64,000 nucleotides of DNA, from NCBI RefSeq assembly GCF_018327705.1, contig NZ_BNEM01000001.1, positions 3,720,001 through 3,784,000 on the forward strand, in the 5' to 3' direction. The notes under the pieces are model-generated. The model searched no databases, was not told the DNA's origin, and was given only the letters and a program-made list of their open reading frames with translations. Positions within the stretch are counted from its first letter, which is position 1, and every line of letters begins with the position of its first letter. Source of the DNA: Catellatospora sp. TT07R-123 (GTDB lineage Bacteria; Actinomycetota; Actinomycetes; Mycobacteriales; Micromonosporaceae). The position numbers and the translations under genes are program-made. This document shows positions 44,654 to 54,528 of this stretch, piece after piece.

Positions 44654-46990
44654 GTGACCGATGGGGGCCGTATGGAAGCACGTGAGATCTTCGACGCAGC
44701 ACCACTGGCGATTTCACAGTTCTTGAGTGAAACTGGTCAGGGTTTGTATATCCCGCCTTACCAGCGTGCGTATAGCTGGGAACAGACCAAGGTGCGGCGA
44801 CTGTTCGAGGACATAGCTCATGGCTTAACCCAGCTCACTCAGTTCGAGGATTCGATCTGCTTCCTGGGTACGGTCATCGCCCTTCGTGACCTTAGCTACG
44901 TGACGGTCGAGCCGATTCATCGCTCTCAGGTCCCCCCCAAGGTGATGACCATTATCGATGGACAGCAGCGACTGACCACCGTGTTGATCTTGGCAACGAT
45001 CCTGCATGAAGAGATTCGGCTAAGGAGCGAGCAGATCCAAGCGGATCAGACCGCTCGTTGGCTGTACAACCAAGCTCTCGACATCGTTGGTCGACTCGCT
45101 CCCACCTTCGAAGAAGACATGCGCTACGGTGACAACAACTTCCGGTATTACCCCCGCATGATTCGCTCCTATCATGACGCGTGGTCCCGGATGACCGGCG
45201 AGGCACGTTATGAATCGCCGATCGGTTTCTACCTTCATAGCTACGGCGCTCACGCACGAAGCTCCGATGCTTCGAAGCCATACAAGCATGTCGCGCTTGA
45301 AGCTGAGACTGAGCCAAGCAATCGCGAGGCCCACAACCATCTCTCACGTGTCAGGGAACACATCCGCAAAACCGTTCGGCAACAGGCGCGTGCAGATAGT
45401 TCCGACGATGGCGACGACAACTCCTTTCCTAGCCTTTCGACTGTGCTGAGTTCAGCAAAGCTGCAGAGCGCACTCTTCAACAGTGACAACGCTATCCCGG
45501 TTGAAATTCAGGAATCAATAGAGGACAAGCCTCGCTGGGCAGAGCTTCTGAGACTTATCGTCTTCGCGAACTACCTCCTGCGTCGCGTAACAGTTGCTGT
45601 CGTTACGGCCAAGCGCGAGGACTACGGCTTCGACATGTTCGAAGCCTTGAACACCACCGGTGAGCCGTTGACCGCACTGGAGACCTTTAAGCCGAAGGTC
45701 ATTCAGGCTGAGGGGCTAAAGGACTGGGAGAAGTCGCCGTCGAAAAGATCATTTGACGTCATCGATGCATTTTTGACCCGCGAGGGCGATACGGCCGACC
45801 GAAAGCAGTCGGCCACGAGCAACCTACTAGTGCCGTTTGCCTTGATCCAGAGCGGCACGAAGCTGAGCAAACGCCTCAATGATCAGCGGCGCCACCTTCG
45901 CGATCAGTTCGACAAGCAACCGGACCTGTCAACTCGCCGAGACTTCCTGGCAACACTTGAGCAGCTTGTTCAATTCACTGACGGTCCATGGAGGCATCCA
46001 GAGCAGCTCGAGGCTTATAATTCTGCGCTTAGCGGAGATGCCTCACTTGCTTTAGCAGTTCTGGGATCCGCCAAGCATGACATAGTCCAGGCGCCGCTCA
46101 CTCGTTTCTACGCGGCCTATCGCCTGTCGCCGTCGGACGAAGTGGATCGCCGAGTGCAGCATTTCTTGAGCGCTGCGCGCATGTGCGCCGCGTTCTATGC
46201 GCTCTGGCGCGGTGCTCATGGCTCCACCGCCGGCATCGATGACATCTACAGGAAGTTGATGCACCTGGGCGAGCCAGACAGCGCAGTCCCCCCGTTGGCG
46301 CGCGACCAACGGCAGCTCGCGGCCGAGATCGATGTCGACCTCCTACAGAAGTATCTGCTCAAACAACTGGGCAAAGGGGGCCTCGACGATAAGGCGAAGT
46401 GGATCACGCGTGCCGCCAGCGTGCCTGTCTACACTGCCGCCCGACCACTGGCTCGCATACTGCTGCTGGCCGCCAGCCACAACTCGTCCCCTGACGTGGA
46501 ACGGCCGGGCCTAATCAGGTGGGGTCGGGATGGGCTGCTTGAAACCATGACGTTGGAGCGCTGGCGTGACGATGCAACCCTCACCATCGAGCATGTAGCC
46601 CCGAAGGAGGCGAACGATGGCTGGGATTCGCGCATCTATGACGGCGATAACACTCAGCACACCCTGGGCAACCTCACTCTGATGCCTTCCATCGAGAACT
46701 CTTCCGCCAGCAACCGACCGTGGCCGGTTAAGAGAACGATGTATAGAGCATTTTCTGCCCCCACTATCGATGACGCGGAGAAGCTGATTAAGGAAGCGGC
46801 CGACCAGGGTTTGATTCTGGGCAGCAACGCCAACCAGATCATGTTGCAGGCACGTCACCTACCTCTCGTTGCTGCACTTGGGCAGCGCGAAGAGGACTGG
46901 TCTGTCGAGTTTGTTCACGAACGGTCCGAACGGCTGGCGTCATTGGCTTGGGACACTCTGGCGCCCTGGCTTGGGCTGCCAAAATCGTGA
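44654..46990 (+). CDS. sspE: SspE: phosphorothioate-sensing restriction protein (DUF262 + DUF1524)
   Basis: A 778-residue protein (772 if the ATG at 44672 is used). The N-terminal DUF262 domain has IPPYQRAYSWEQTKVRRLFE near residue 33 and the DGQQR motif (TIIDGQQRLTTVLIL) near 102. The C-terminal DUF1524 HNH-type nuclease has IEHVAPKEAN near 645, GNLTLMPSIENSSASN near 672 and WPVKRTMY. In the characterised Ssp system the N-terminal part senses phosphorothioate DNA and hydrolyses nucleotide, and the C-terminal part nicks phage DNA lacking the mark. It faces sspD-sspA, which supply the mark, separated by a perfect palindrome. GC is clearly lower than in the conjugation operon, suggesting separate acquisition. 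Confidence 0.9.
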   Translation: MTDGGRMEAREIFDAAPLAISQFLSETGQGLYIPPYQRAYSWEQTKVRRLFEDIAHGLTQLTQFEDSICFLGTVIALRDLSYVTVEPIHRSQVPPKVMTIIDGQQRLTTVLILATILHEEIRLRSEQIQADQTARWLYNQALDIVGRLAPTFEEDMRYGDNNFRYYPRMIRSYHDAWSRMTGEARYESPIGFYLHSYGAHARSSDASKPYKHVALEAETEPSNREAHNHLSRVREHIRKTVRQQARADSSDDGDDNSFPSLSTVLSSAKLQSALFNSDNAIPVEIQESIEDKPRWAELLRLIVFANYLLRRVTVAVVTAKREDYGFDMFEALNTTGEPLTALETFKPKVIQAEGLKDWEKSPSKRSFDVIDAFLTREGDTADRKQSATSNLLVPFALIQSGTKLSKRLNDQRRHLRDQFDKQPDLSTRRDFLATLEQLVQFTDGPWRHPEQLEAYNSALSGDASLALAVLGSAKHDIVQAPLTRFYAAYRLSPSDEVDRRVQHFLSAARMCAAFYALWRGAHGSTAGIDDIYRKLMHLGEPDSAVPPLARDQRQLAAEIDVDLLQKYLLKQLGKGGLDDKAKWITRAASVPVYTAARPLARILLLAASHNSSPDVERPGLIRWGRDGLLETMTLERWRDDATLTIEHVAPKEANDGWDSRIYDGDNTQHTLGNLTLMPSIENSSASNRPWPVKRTMYRAFSAPTIDDAEKLIKEAADQGLILGSNANQIMLQARHLPLVAALGQREEDWSVEFVHERSERLASLAWDTLAPWLGLPKS

Positions 46991-46993
46991 AAA

Positions 46994-47025
46994 TGCAGGC
47001 CTGCGGTCGCGACCGCAGGCCTGCA
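46994..47025. terminator. Perfect 32-bp palindrome between convergent sspE and sspD
   Basis: TGCAGGCCTGCGGTCG is followed at once by its exact reverse complement. It starts 4 nt after the sspE stop and lies about 100 bp behind sspD, so it fits a bidirectional terminator. Confidence 0.85.
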
Positions 47026-47125
47026 CCCCAGGGCACTACAGGCGAAACAAGCTCTAGATGTAGATGTTTGACCGCGACCCGTCACAAACGCACTGGCACG
47101 GATGAACGGCGGGCCCGATTTGGCG

Positions 47126-47962
47126 CTACAAATGGCAGACCGCGCATCCCGCCTCGTCGCTTTCCTCATCGAGGGCGTCAGTAAGAATATCGATGAGAGG
47201 CAGGTTGGGTCGACTGCGTTGGGCCGCTCTCACCAGGGCTTCTTCATGCTTGCGCTCGATTTCGTCGCGCCGGCCGATCAGCTCCCGCAATGACTCGCCC
47301 TGTGACCAGGTGTACTTGCGACCCCGGGATGCGGTGGCCTCGAAGTTGACTTTGTCTTCGTATTCCACTGCACGTTCGAACAGATCAGGGTGACGGTCGG
47401 CCAGCCCAACCCATTCGTGCTTGCGTTGAAAGAAGCAGAAGTAGCAACCTGACCTTGTACGCCATTCGTAGTAGTCCGGGAGGCCGATTCCAGCCTGGTC
47501 GAGGATGCGGTTCACGCCGTCTAGATCGACTCCGTCCTCCCTGAAGGGGAACACGGCCGTGATGTTGGTTTTAGTGCTGATGTAGCCCAGCCTGTTCTCG
47601 TCCGCCCTGATGGCCACGTATGAGATTGCTTGGTCATCTCCCAACCAATCCTCGAGTGGCTTGAGCTTCAGTTGCCTGGTGCACCATCGCATGCTGGCGC
47701 TCGGTAACGTTCCCTGGTAGATCTGCATCCAGTGGTCGAAGTCGCGGGCCGCATTAAGCCGAACGATTTGTTTGCCGAGCGCCCCTTCGAGACGACTCAG
47801 GAAGTCGTAGGTCTCGGGCAGTTCGGCACCGGTGTCGCAGAAGAAGTACTCCATCTGCGGCACCTTGTCTCGCATGTGTACAGCTAGCGCCGAGGAATCT
47901 TTGCCGCCAGAGATGCCCAGGACGTGTCGGATTGGCTGGGCAGTCTGCACCGGGATGGTCAT
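47126..47962 (-). CDS. sspD: SspD: PAPS-reductase-like ATP pyrophosphatase
   Basis: A 278-residue protein of the PAPS reductase/DndC type. The PP-loop SGGKDSSALAVHM is at residues 18-30, then FFCDTGAELPETYDFL. WCTRQLKLKPLE, SGCYFCFFQRKHEWVG and the final CAVC carry cysteines that could hold an Fe-S cluster as in DndC. With ATP it would activate the DNA backbone and receive sulfur from the desulfurase in the single-strand phosphorothioation reaction. It is the last gene of the leftward sspABCD order; sspC ends 43 bp before its start. Confidence 0.88.
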   Translation of the reverse strand: MTIPVQTAQPIRHVLGISGGKDSSALAVHMRDKVPQMEYFFCDTGAELPETYDFLSRLEGALGKQIVRLNAARDFDHWMQIYQGTLPSASMRWCTRQLKLKPLEDWLGDDQAISYVAIRADENRLGYISTKTNITAVFPFREDGVDLDGVNRILDQAGIGLPDYYEWRTRSGCYFCFFQRKHEWVGLADRHPDLFERAVEYEDKVNFEATASRGRKYTWSQGESLRELIGRRDEIERKHEEALVRAAQRSRPNLPLIDILTDALDEESDEAGCAVCHL

Positions 47963-48005
47963 CCTACGCCTTCTTTCGCGGGGGTATGTCTGGCATCGTG
48001 CGGGG

Positions 48006-51000
48006 CTATGCTTCGCTCTGCTGGTCAGAGAGGACTTCTTGGGCTAGCAGAGCAAGCAGGATTCGCGCGCCGTTGGCTCCCAGGGCCTCTCGCGCTTGCC
48101 GAGCCACATCGCTTGCGAGTGATCTACCTCGCTCGATTTTGGCGTCGGGGACATGAACTATTGCCCTGTCCTCATCGCCGGAGCCGCTGGTCAGGGTGAT
48201 CACGTGGGATGTCACCGCCTCGTCGGCGGCAAGCGTCTTTCGGTCTTCGAGGATATGGCTTACGCGATCGACGGAGCGAGCGAGCGCTCGTGCCTGCTGA
48301 ACGAAGGTCTCCTCGTCTGTGTCGCGCCACTGGTTTATGCCGCGACCTGCGATCCGGAGGACAAGCGGGTCGAGCCACGATTCGTCGTCGAGTTCAGTGT
48401 TGGTGGCAAGGTTGACCAGCCCTTGAACGGAGGGCTCCAGGCCACCCACGCCTTGAAGACCCGCTACGTTACGAGCCAGGTCTTTGCGGAACTGCGTCAG
48501 ATGTGGGTCAGCCTGGAATGCCTCAGCAGCCGTCGCAACGACGCGTGATGCGAGCTCGTCTTGTAGCGACGCCAGTTCGTCCATAACTTCGGCCAGCCGG
48601 CGCGCGTAGGTGTTGATCATCGCTTTGTCCGTGCGGCCTTCGCGGTTGATCGGCTCTAGGCCCAGCGCCTGCGGCAGCTGAACGAAAAGCAGCCCGTCTA
48701 TCTCCTGGGCTGTGCTCAGAGCCGCGCGGACCTGTTGTGCCTGCGCGCTGGTGCGCCGCGTGGACACGGCATAAGGGGTGAGCGCCCTGTACCGATCGAG
48801 CAGCGCGCGGGCTACCGCTACCGGCGCCGCGTTGCGGATGTTGGCGGCAACTGCTCGGTCATTGAGTCCTAGCGCGGCGGCCAGGGCGGTCAGGGCAGCT
48901 TTGCGAGGTCCTGAATCTGTCGCCATGGACCGGATGGCGAACCGGCCGGGGGCTTTGGTGATTCTCTCCGCAAGGTCCGCTGTGACCCGCGGTTTGAACG
49001 ATCCCTCCTCGAACACTGCAAGATCTCTGTCGCCTAACAGCAGCGCGGTCAGGATTACGACTGGCGCGATGCCCTTCTTCACGCCGTACGGCGGCTTGGC
49101 GAGCAGGTCGAACAGCTCCTGCACGGAAACCGACCTGTCTTCCTTCCTCAGGGCAGCGTGAAGCGCATTCCAAGCCGGGGCCAGGGTGGAGCCGGGCTGC
49201 GGGGGGCGGAAAGCGAAGCGAACGATCTCGTCTGCGTCGCTGTCCGGCTCGGTGTCGTCGATGTCGTGTATGCCGAGGTAGTGCAGCACCCCGCTATACA
49301 TGGCCCGTTCCGGGCCGTAGCCCTCGACACCGAGGTGACGCTCTCGCGGATGATCGATCATCGCGGTCATCAGCTCACGCCGAGCCTTGGCGCCTTGGCT
49401 GGTCAGCTCATGCCGGCCAAGCATCTCGTTGCGGATGCGGGGGGACTCGGTGAACACAGCATCGCAGGCTGCCGAAACGATGCTGGCCATGCTGCGGCCT
49501 CGCAGAACGATGCTTTCGCTGGTCTGATCCTCGGTGTTCGGCTTGACGAGGTGCCACGTTGTGCCGTCCGCCGTCGGCGAGAACGCCGTGGCGATCTTTC
49601 CCGCGACGTCGGCGCTGACTTGTGCGCTTCTCTCGGTGAGTTCCCTGCGTGCGACGCTGTCGAGGGTGACATCCCTTAGCAGTTCTTCGATGGCGACGAA
49701 CTGGCCTGCCGCTTGGAGGAGTTCGGCGAGTGCTGTGGTGGTGCCCACCACCACCGGTAGTTCGGAAGAGATGCGCGGGACTGTCAGCGGCTCGCCGAAA
49801 TGGAAGATGAGCGTGCCGTCTGCGGCGTCTTCGACTGTCGGCAGCGATTCAAGTCGAGTCTGGGGGTCTGTTGCTTTCGTGACGAAGTGGCGGAGAATGC
49901 CGGTCTGCTGGCTGTGCTTGCCTGCGACAACAGCTCCGGGCAGGAAGCGGCTGATACCAGTGACCTTGCTGTGATCGTCCAGCTTGTCGACGATCTCTTT
50001 GATGCGCGCTCCCAGGTCGACGTCACTTCCGCGCCAGACACGGTACTCATCGCTGAACTCTCGGTAGACCAGGAAGTCCCCCTGGTCGACGAGCTCGTCG
50101 AGTCGTTCCTTCAGGCGGTGGCGTCGGCTGGAGTCGTCAAGCTCGTCCGGCTCCGAGATGGCGAGGTAGATCATTTCCTCGCTGGCACGGAGCGCCCCTG
50201 AGGCATCGATCAAATTGAGGACGCCGATCGTCTTCAGCAGTTTCTCGTCTTCAGACGACAGGCCGTGCGCCTCGTTGATCCGCGAGTCAATCTCGATCCA
50301 TCGACTGGCATTGCTTGAGGCCAGCACCGACGTCCTGCCTGCGGTGAGGAAGTAGTCGTAGACGTCGGAGATGTGAACGGTGGACGCAATCTTCGGCTTG
50401 GCGGTCTCATGATCGGTGATGAACCGCCGCACGGTGTGCGGTTCATCGCTGGCCAGAAAACCCGTGATGCTCCGGTCGTGCTGACCAATCTGCGCTGCCA
50501 GCAGTGGTGCGACAACCGCCGTGATCGGGTGTAACGGGTACACGCTAGAGAAAAGGGCGTCGTCTGCGGGCAGGACCCCATCGAGACCGTGGTCCTGCCA
50601 GGCGCGTGCCGCTACCGCCGCGTACTTGATGATGCGTTTGCGCCCTGTTGCGTCAACGCCGGAGCTGTCAAGCGTTCGAGCCATGAGCTGGATCGCGTCG
50701 CCGATGTGGGCGGTGAGGGTGACGTCTTCGAAGCGTCCTTGGATCTTCGCCCACTCGCGTGACTGCAGCCCGGATGAGTGAGCAGCGTAGTCCTGGAATG
50801 ACATGTGCTGCAGCGTCATGAGGAACAGCGGCAGCCCTTGAGCTCCTGCGCCCGACTCGGCGATCTCCTGAAGCAGGAACACGTCGTCCTTGGCTTCGGC
50901 ATTGTCACCGCGGAACGCCAGGTGTTCCAATGACTTGCCGAACTCGTCGATGACGAGCAGCACAGGCGCGTGGTCGCAGATGCAGGCCAGAGCTTCGAGC

Positions 51001-51554
51001 ACTTCCGTGCTCGCCGCGTTGTCGCTCTCCAACCTTGCGAGGGCCTTGGCCACCGGCCGAGGCATGGTCCGAGTCGTCCAGTACCGGTCTACTCCAAGAC
51101 GCAGGGCTCGCGCGACGGTAACGACGAGAGGCTCTCGCCGCGCGGTGGTCACAGCGGTGAGCATGCCTTTCGGGACCTGTCGCTCACGTGCGGCAGCGAA
51201 CCTTTGCGCCAATGTCGCACTGACTGCAGACACGCGCTTGTCAGCTTCTGCCTGCCGATCCGGGTCAGGACCCAGCAGCGCTTGCAGGAGCAGGGCAAGG
51301 GTCGACTTACCCATTCCGTAGGGGCCGGTCAGCGACCAGGCCCGGGTACGGGTGGCGTCGTCGAGCGCCGCCGCCACCCGTTCGATCATGTCTTGAGCGC
51401 GGGCGCCTACATGGATGTGGTCCAGTGGTGCGCTACTCGCGTCACGGTCGAGGTTCGTGGATCTCAGCTGGCTGGATACGATCTGTACGCCAAGCGGCAG
51501 CTCGGGCTTGCCAGCGTCGCTGACCTTCTTCGACGTCTTGGCCACCGGGCTCAT
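48006..51554 (-). CDS. sspC: SspC: large P-loop ATPase of the phosphorothioation system
   Basis: A 1182-residue ATPase. Walker A is GPYGMGKST at residues 77-85; VLLVIDEFGKSLEHLAF near 205 is Walker B-like, followed by FLMTLQHMSFQDYA. The central and C-terminal parts are long, mostly helical, without other motifs I can name. Its ATG overlaps the sspB stop (ATGA). In the known system SspC is an ATPase needed together with SspB and SspD to place the sulfur. Identity rests on the order desulfurase - DUF4007 - large ATPase - PAPS reductase, which is that of sspABCD. Confidence 0.87.
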   Translation of the reverse strand: MSPVAKTSKKVSDAGKPELPLGVQIVSSQLRSTNLDRDASSAPLDHIHVGARAQDMIERVAAALDDATRTRAWSLTGPYGMGKSTLALLLQALLGPDPDRQAEADKRVSAVSATLAQRFAAARERQVPKGMLTAVTTARREPLVVTVARALRLGVDRYWTTRTMPRPVAKALARLESDNAASTEVLEALACICDHAPVLLVIDEFGKSLEHLAFRGDNAEAKDDVFLLQEIAESGAGAQGLPLFLMTLQHMSFQDYAAHSSGLQSREWAKIQGRFEDVTLTAHIGDAIQLMARTLDSSGVDATGRKRIIKYAAVAARAWQDHGLDGVLPADDALFSSVYPLHPITAVVAPLLAAQIGQHDRSITGFLASDEPHTVRRFITDHETAKPKIASTVHISDVYDYFLTAGRTSVLASSNASRWIEIDSRINEAHGLSSEDEKLLKTIGVLNLIDASGALRASEEMIYLAISEPDELDDSSRRHRLKERLDELVDQGDFLVYREFSDEYRVWRGSDVDLGARIKEIVDKLDDHSKVTGISRFLPGAVVAGKHSQQTGILRHFVTKATDPQTRLESLPTVEDAADGTLIFHFGEPLTVPRISSELPVVVGTTTALAELLQAAGQFVAIEELLRDVTLDSVARRELTERSAQVSADVAGKIATAFSPTADGTTWHLVKPNTEDQTSESIVLRGRSMASIVSAACDAVFTESPRIRNEMLGRHELTSQGAKARRELMTAMIDHPRERHLGVEGYGPERAMYSGVLHYLGIHDIDDTEPDSDADEIVRFAFRPPQPGSTLAPAWNALHAALRKEDRSVSVQELFDLLAKPPYGVKKGIAPVVILTALLLGDRDLAVFEEGSFKPRVTADLAERITKAPGRFAIRSMATDSGPRKAALTALAAALGLNDRAVAANIRNAAPVAVARALLDRYRALTPYAVSTRRTSAQAQQVRAALSTAQEIDGLLFVQLPQALGLEPINREGRTDKAMINTYARRLAEVMDELASLQDELASRVVATAAEAFQADPHLTQFRKDLARNVAGLQGVGGLEPSVQGLVNLATNTELDDESWLDPLVLRIAGRGINQWRDTDEETFVQQARALARSVDRVSHILEDRKTLAADEAVTSHVITLTSGSGDEDRAIVHVPDAKIERGRSLASDVARQAREALGANGARILLALLAQEVLSDQQSEA

Positions 51555-52654
51555 GCCTGTCCTCCCACAGTCGCAAGCTGACGGCCGCGTCCGGCCTGCC
51601 GTGTCTGCAGGGCGTCATGAGCTCCAGGATGGTCTGCGTACCACTGCCGCGCCGTAGGAGTCGGGTGCTTCTTCCGAATTCCGCCGTAGTGCGCGTCGAG
51701 CAGATCCCACGCCAGGGCTTTAGGGTCTGTTTTGAAGGTGAGGCTGCGCTGGCCGAGTCCCTCGGTGAGTGTCACATTCTTGTGCCGTGCTGCGGCCTGT
51801 TCCAGCGCGGCGGCGATCTCCGGCTCTCGAACCCGGAACGCACGCCCGGGTCCGCCTGGTTCATGGGCGAGCCGGGCCAGCGATATCGAGCCGCCCTTGG
51901 CGAAGCCGTCGTTGCGCGCCGCGTAGTCAAGGCAGGCGTAGGCCAGGACAAGGGCCGGCAGCGAGCTTCGCGCGGTGGTGGTGAACTGCCAGGCGCGGGG
52001 CGTTTTCGAGTGCTCGTTGACATCGGCTGCGACAGCTTCGAGCAGGCCAAGCTCCCTGAAGGGGCAGTCCAGTAGGTCTTCGAAGCTGCCCGGTGACAAC
52101 GGGTTGGTCCGCCGCCGGGCGTACATTTTGGTCAGACAGTCCACGTCGCGCTCGATTGATGCCAGAGCTGGCGGCTCCCACCCGGCCAGCCTGACGTTTC
52201 GCACCACGATCTCTGTCAGGGACGCCTCAGTAAACCGTGAGGTGGGCATGGCGTGAAAGGCGATCCACCACGTCGGCACGTAGCATGGCGGCGCCAATAG
52301 CCACCAGTGCAGCAGCCAGAGGCTGGCGGTATCTTCCAAGTACGGGTCGGCACCTTCTTCGTCGAGCAGCCAGCGAGCCTCCCACAGGGGGCTGGACTCG
52401 AACGCTCTGATGTTCGCCGCCTTAGGGTACTCGATGGACACCTTGAAGGCGTTGGACCAGAAGCGGATCGCGTTGACCATGTTCTTGCCGACACCGAGCA
52501 CGACCGGTGCGTCATTACGCAGGAAGACCTCTGCCCCGACATTCGGGTCGGTCAATGAGCTATAGGCTTTGTGAAGCCAGCCGAACCGTGGGGCGAATGT
52601 CTCGTGGCGGGCGAAGGAAAATTCCGCCACGTCCCTCAGCTTAGTGTCGATCAT
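51551..52654 (-). CDS. sspB: SspB: DUF4007 protein, strand-nicking subunit
   Basis: A 367-residue DUF4007 protein: FSFARHETFAPRFGWLHKAY, then VVLGVGKNMVNAIRFW and later FREWGLL-like FRELGLLEAV are typical. Known SspB is a nickase that opens one strand at the site to be modified. The gene is coupled to sspC by overlap and lies 69 bp behind sspA. A GAGAGG stands 9 nt before the ATG. Confidence 0.88.
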   Translation of the reverse strand: MIDTKLRDVAEFSFARHETFAPRFGWLHKAYSSLTDPNVGAEVFLRNDAPVVLGVGKNMVNAIRFWSNAFKVSIEYPKAANIRAFESSPLWEARWLLDEEGADPYLEDTASLWLLHWWLLAPPCYVPTWWIAFHAMPTSRFTEASLTEIVVRNVRLAGWEPPALASIERDVDCLTKMYARRRTNPLSPGSFEDLLDCPFRELGLLEAVAADVNEHSKTPRAWQFTTTARSSLPALVLAYACLDYAARNDGFAKGGSISLARLAHEPGGPGRAFRVREPEIAAALEQAAARHKNVTLTEGLGQRSLTFKTDPKALAWDLLDAHYGGIRKKHPTPTARQWYADHPGAHDALQTRQAGRGRQLATVGGQA

Positions 52655-52723
52655 GTGGGTGATACCTCTCGTGCCACCGTCGGTGGCGGCTTCTACGGTT
52701 GCGGGTTGGCAAGATGAAGCGGG

Positions 52724-53896
52724 TTAGCTCATGGCTGTACGAACCCGCCTCACCGCATCGCCTACCTGCATGATCGCTTCCTCGATTTCTGCGGCGGTCG
52801 TGGCGTGGCCGAGCGAGAAGCGTACTGTCGACTCCGCGTGTTCGCGGCTGCGGTGCATGGCGAGCAGAACGTGGCTTGGCGTCAGCGCCCCAGAGGCGCA
52901 GGCGCTGCCGTCTGAGGCGGCTACACCGGGCATAGCGCTGAGCAGGGCGTCTGCTGGAATTCCGCGGAAGGCGAGGCTGCTTACGCCGGGAAGTCGGAAG
53001 TCAGGGTGCCCATTGCGTTCGACCCCGTTGACCGTGGCGAGAATTCCCGCTTCAAGGTGATCACGTAGTGTCATCACCCTCCGCCGCTCGACCTCCAGTT
53101 GGTCGGCTGCGGCACGGGCGGCAGCTCCCATGCCCACGACGCCGGCCACGTTCAAGGTGCCGGAACGCCAGCCGCGCTCTTGGCCCCCTCCCCTCAGCAG
53201 AGGCTCGAATGCCACGGGGCATCCACGTCGCAGAAACAGCGCGCCGACGCCTTGCGGACCGCCGAACTTGTGAGCAGACAGCGACAGCAGGTCGATGTCG
53301 AGCAGGCTCAGGTTCATCGGAAGCTTGCCCACGAGTTGGGTCGCATCAACATGCAGTAACGCGCCAGCACGCCGGGTGATCTTGGTGATGGCGGCTAGGT
53401 CGGTCAGCACTCCGGTCTCGTTGTTGGCCGCCATGACGGACACGACGCTCCCGCCCGAGCCGGCCACAGCGTCCTCCAGCTCGTCCAGGAGCAGCAGTCC
53501 GTCTTCGTCGACCCCGATGATGCGAAGATCTGCGACAGGCAGTGCTCGGGCGGCTTCGAGGACTGCCGGGTGTTCTACCGCGGAGACCACGACACGCTGT
53601 GCTCTGACTGCCGCCGCGTGCAGGGCCAGGTTATTCGCTTCGGTGGCACCGGAAGTGAAGATGATCTCGTTCGGTGCGGCCCCGATGAGGTGCCCGACCT
53701 CGTTGCGCGCGGACTCGGCGCGCTCGGAAGCCCATCGCCCCAGCGTATGGGCACTTGAGGCGTTCCCCACCCGAAGAAGGGCCTCGCTCATGGCGGCCCA
53801 CGCTTCCGGCCTGAGCGGCGCGGTGGCGTTGTAGTCGAGGTAGATGACCTCGCTCGCCTCTCTGCTGAGGCCCTGCACGTCATCCTCCCGCGGCAC
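52724..53896 (-). CDS. sspA: SspA: cysteine desulfurase
   Basis: A 390-residue IscS/NifS-like PLP enzyme. PLP lysine is Lys210 in SLSAHKFGGPQG; catalytic Cys333 is in SDGSACASGALTPSHVL; His109 (SAVEHP) and Asp184 (LHVDATQ) are in place. YLDYNATAPLRPEAW at 19-33 is the usual N-terminal signature. It takes sulfur from L-cysteine and passes it, as a persulfide, to SspD for the DNA phosphorothioate. A dedicated desulfurase in the cluster means the system does not depend on the host IscS. First gene of the sspABCD set. Confidence 0.92.
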   Translation of the reverse strand: MPREDDVQGLSREASEVIYLDYNATAPLRPEAWAAMSEALLRVGNASSAHTLGRWASERAESARNEVGHLIGAAPNEIIFTSGATEANNLALHAAAVRAQRVVVSAVEHPAVLEAARALPVADLRIIGVDEDGLLLLDELEDAVAGSGGSVVSVMAANNETGVLTDLAAITKITRRAGALLHVDATQLVGKLPMNLSLLDIDLLSLSAHKFGGPQGVGALFLRRGCPVAFEPLLRGGGQERGWRSGTLNVAGVVGMGAAARAAADQLEVERRRVMTLRDHLEAGILATVNGVERNGHPDFRLPGVSSLAFRGIPADALLSAMPGVAASDGSACASGALTPSHVLLAMHRSREHAESTVRFSLGHATTAAEIEEAIMQVGDAVRRVRTAMS

Positions 53897-54098
53897 CCCT
53901 AGACTCTAGCCGAGGCTCCTGGATGGCCGCGACCGCCCGTCGCGGCGTTCGTCCAGTAGTCGACCGCCGCCGGAGATCATACGTCGCGAAGCAAACACCT
54001 GTTCGAAAAATCATCCTTTCGGCTGATGGGCTCGACCGATCGCCCCACCCCGCGATGATGGCCCGCAGCGGGGTGGGGGCGTCGACTACGGTGGGGCC

Positions 54099-54515
54099 CT
54101 ACCCGAGAGCTGCCGGGTCGAGTCTGTTGAGGATCGTGACCGAAGGTTCGACATCGCCGATGAGGCACTCGTTGATCAGCCACTCGAGGCCATAGTTGGC
54201 GTAACTGGAGGCGATCGCGATGACCTTCGTCGGGTGTCGGAGCACCTCTTCACCTTCTGTGGCCAGGGCGAGCAGCTCGAGATGGACGATGCGCCATGGA
54301 TCTCGACCGAAGATGGTTCCGTCCATGAACTTCGTCGTCTTGGCGCCGGGTTCCATCGGTCGGCGTTGCGAGGCCTTGACTCCCACACTGATGGCGAGCC
54401 ACCACGCGTCGATCTGCCGTTCGAAGGGTTTACCGGCCCCCGTGGCATCCCTAATGTGGCGGTGCAGCTGCTCGGGCATGTATAGGTCCACCGCGGCATA
54501 GCGATTCGAGATCAT
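54099..54515 (-). CDS. Small protein of the second phosphorothioation-linked module (SspF-like candidate)
   Basis: A 138-residue soluble protein. AVDLYMPEQLHRHIRDATG, QIDAWWLAISVGVKASQRR and KVIAIASSYANYGLEWLINE suggest a mixed alpha/beta fold with a Trp-rich helix. I do not know the family. It follows the SMC-like gene by 13 bp and precedes sspA by about 200 bp on the same strand, so it belongs to the same transcription unit. By position in the block it could be the small member of an SspFGH set, which is a guess. Confidence 0.55.
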   Translation of the reverse strand: MISNRYAAVDLYMPEQLHRHIRDATGAGKPFERQIDAWWLAISVGVKASQRRPMEPGAKTTKFMDGTIFGRDPWRIVHLELLALATEGEEVLRHPTKVIAIASSYANYGLEWLINECLIGDVEPSVTILNRLDPAALG

Positions 54516-54528
54516 CGCACGTACTCAC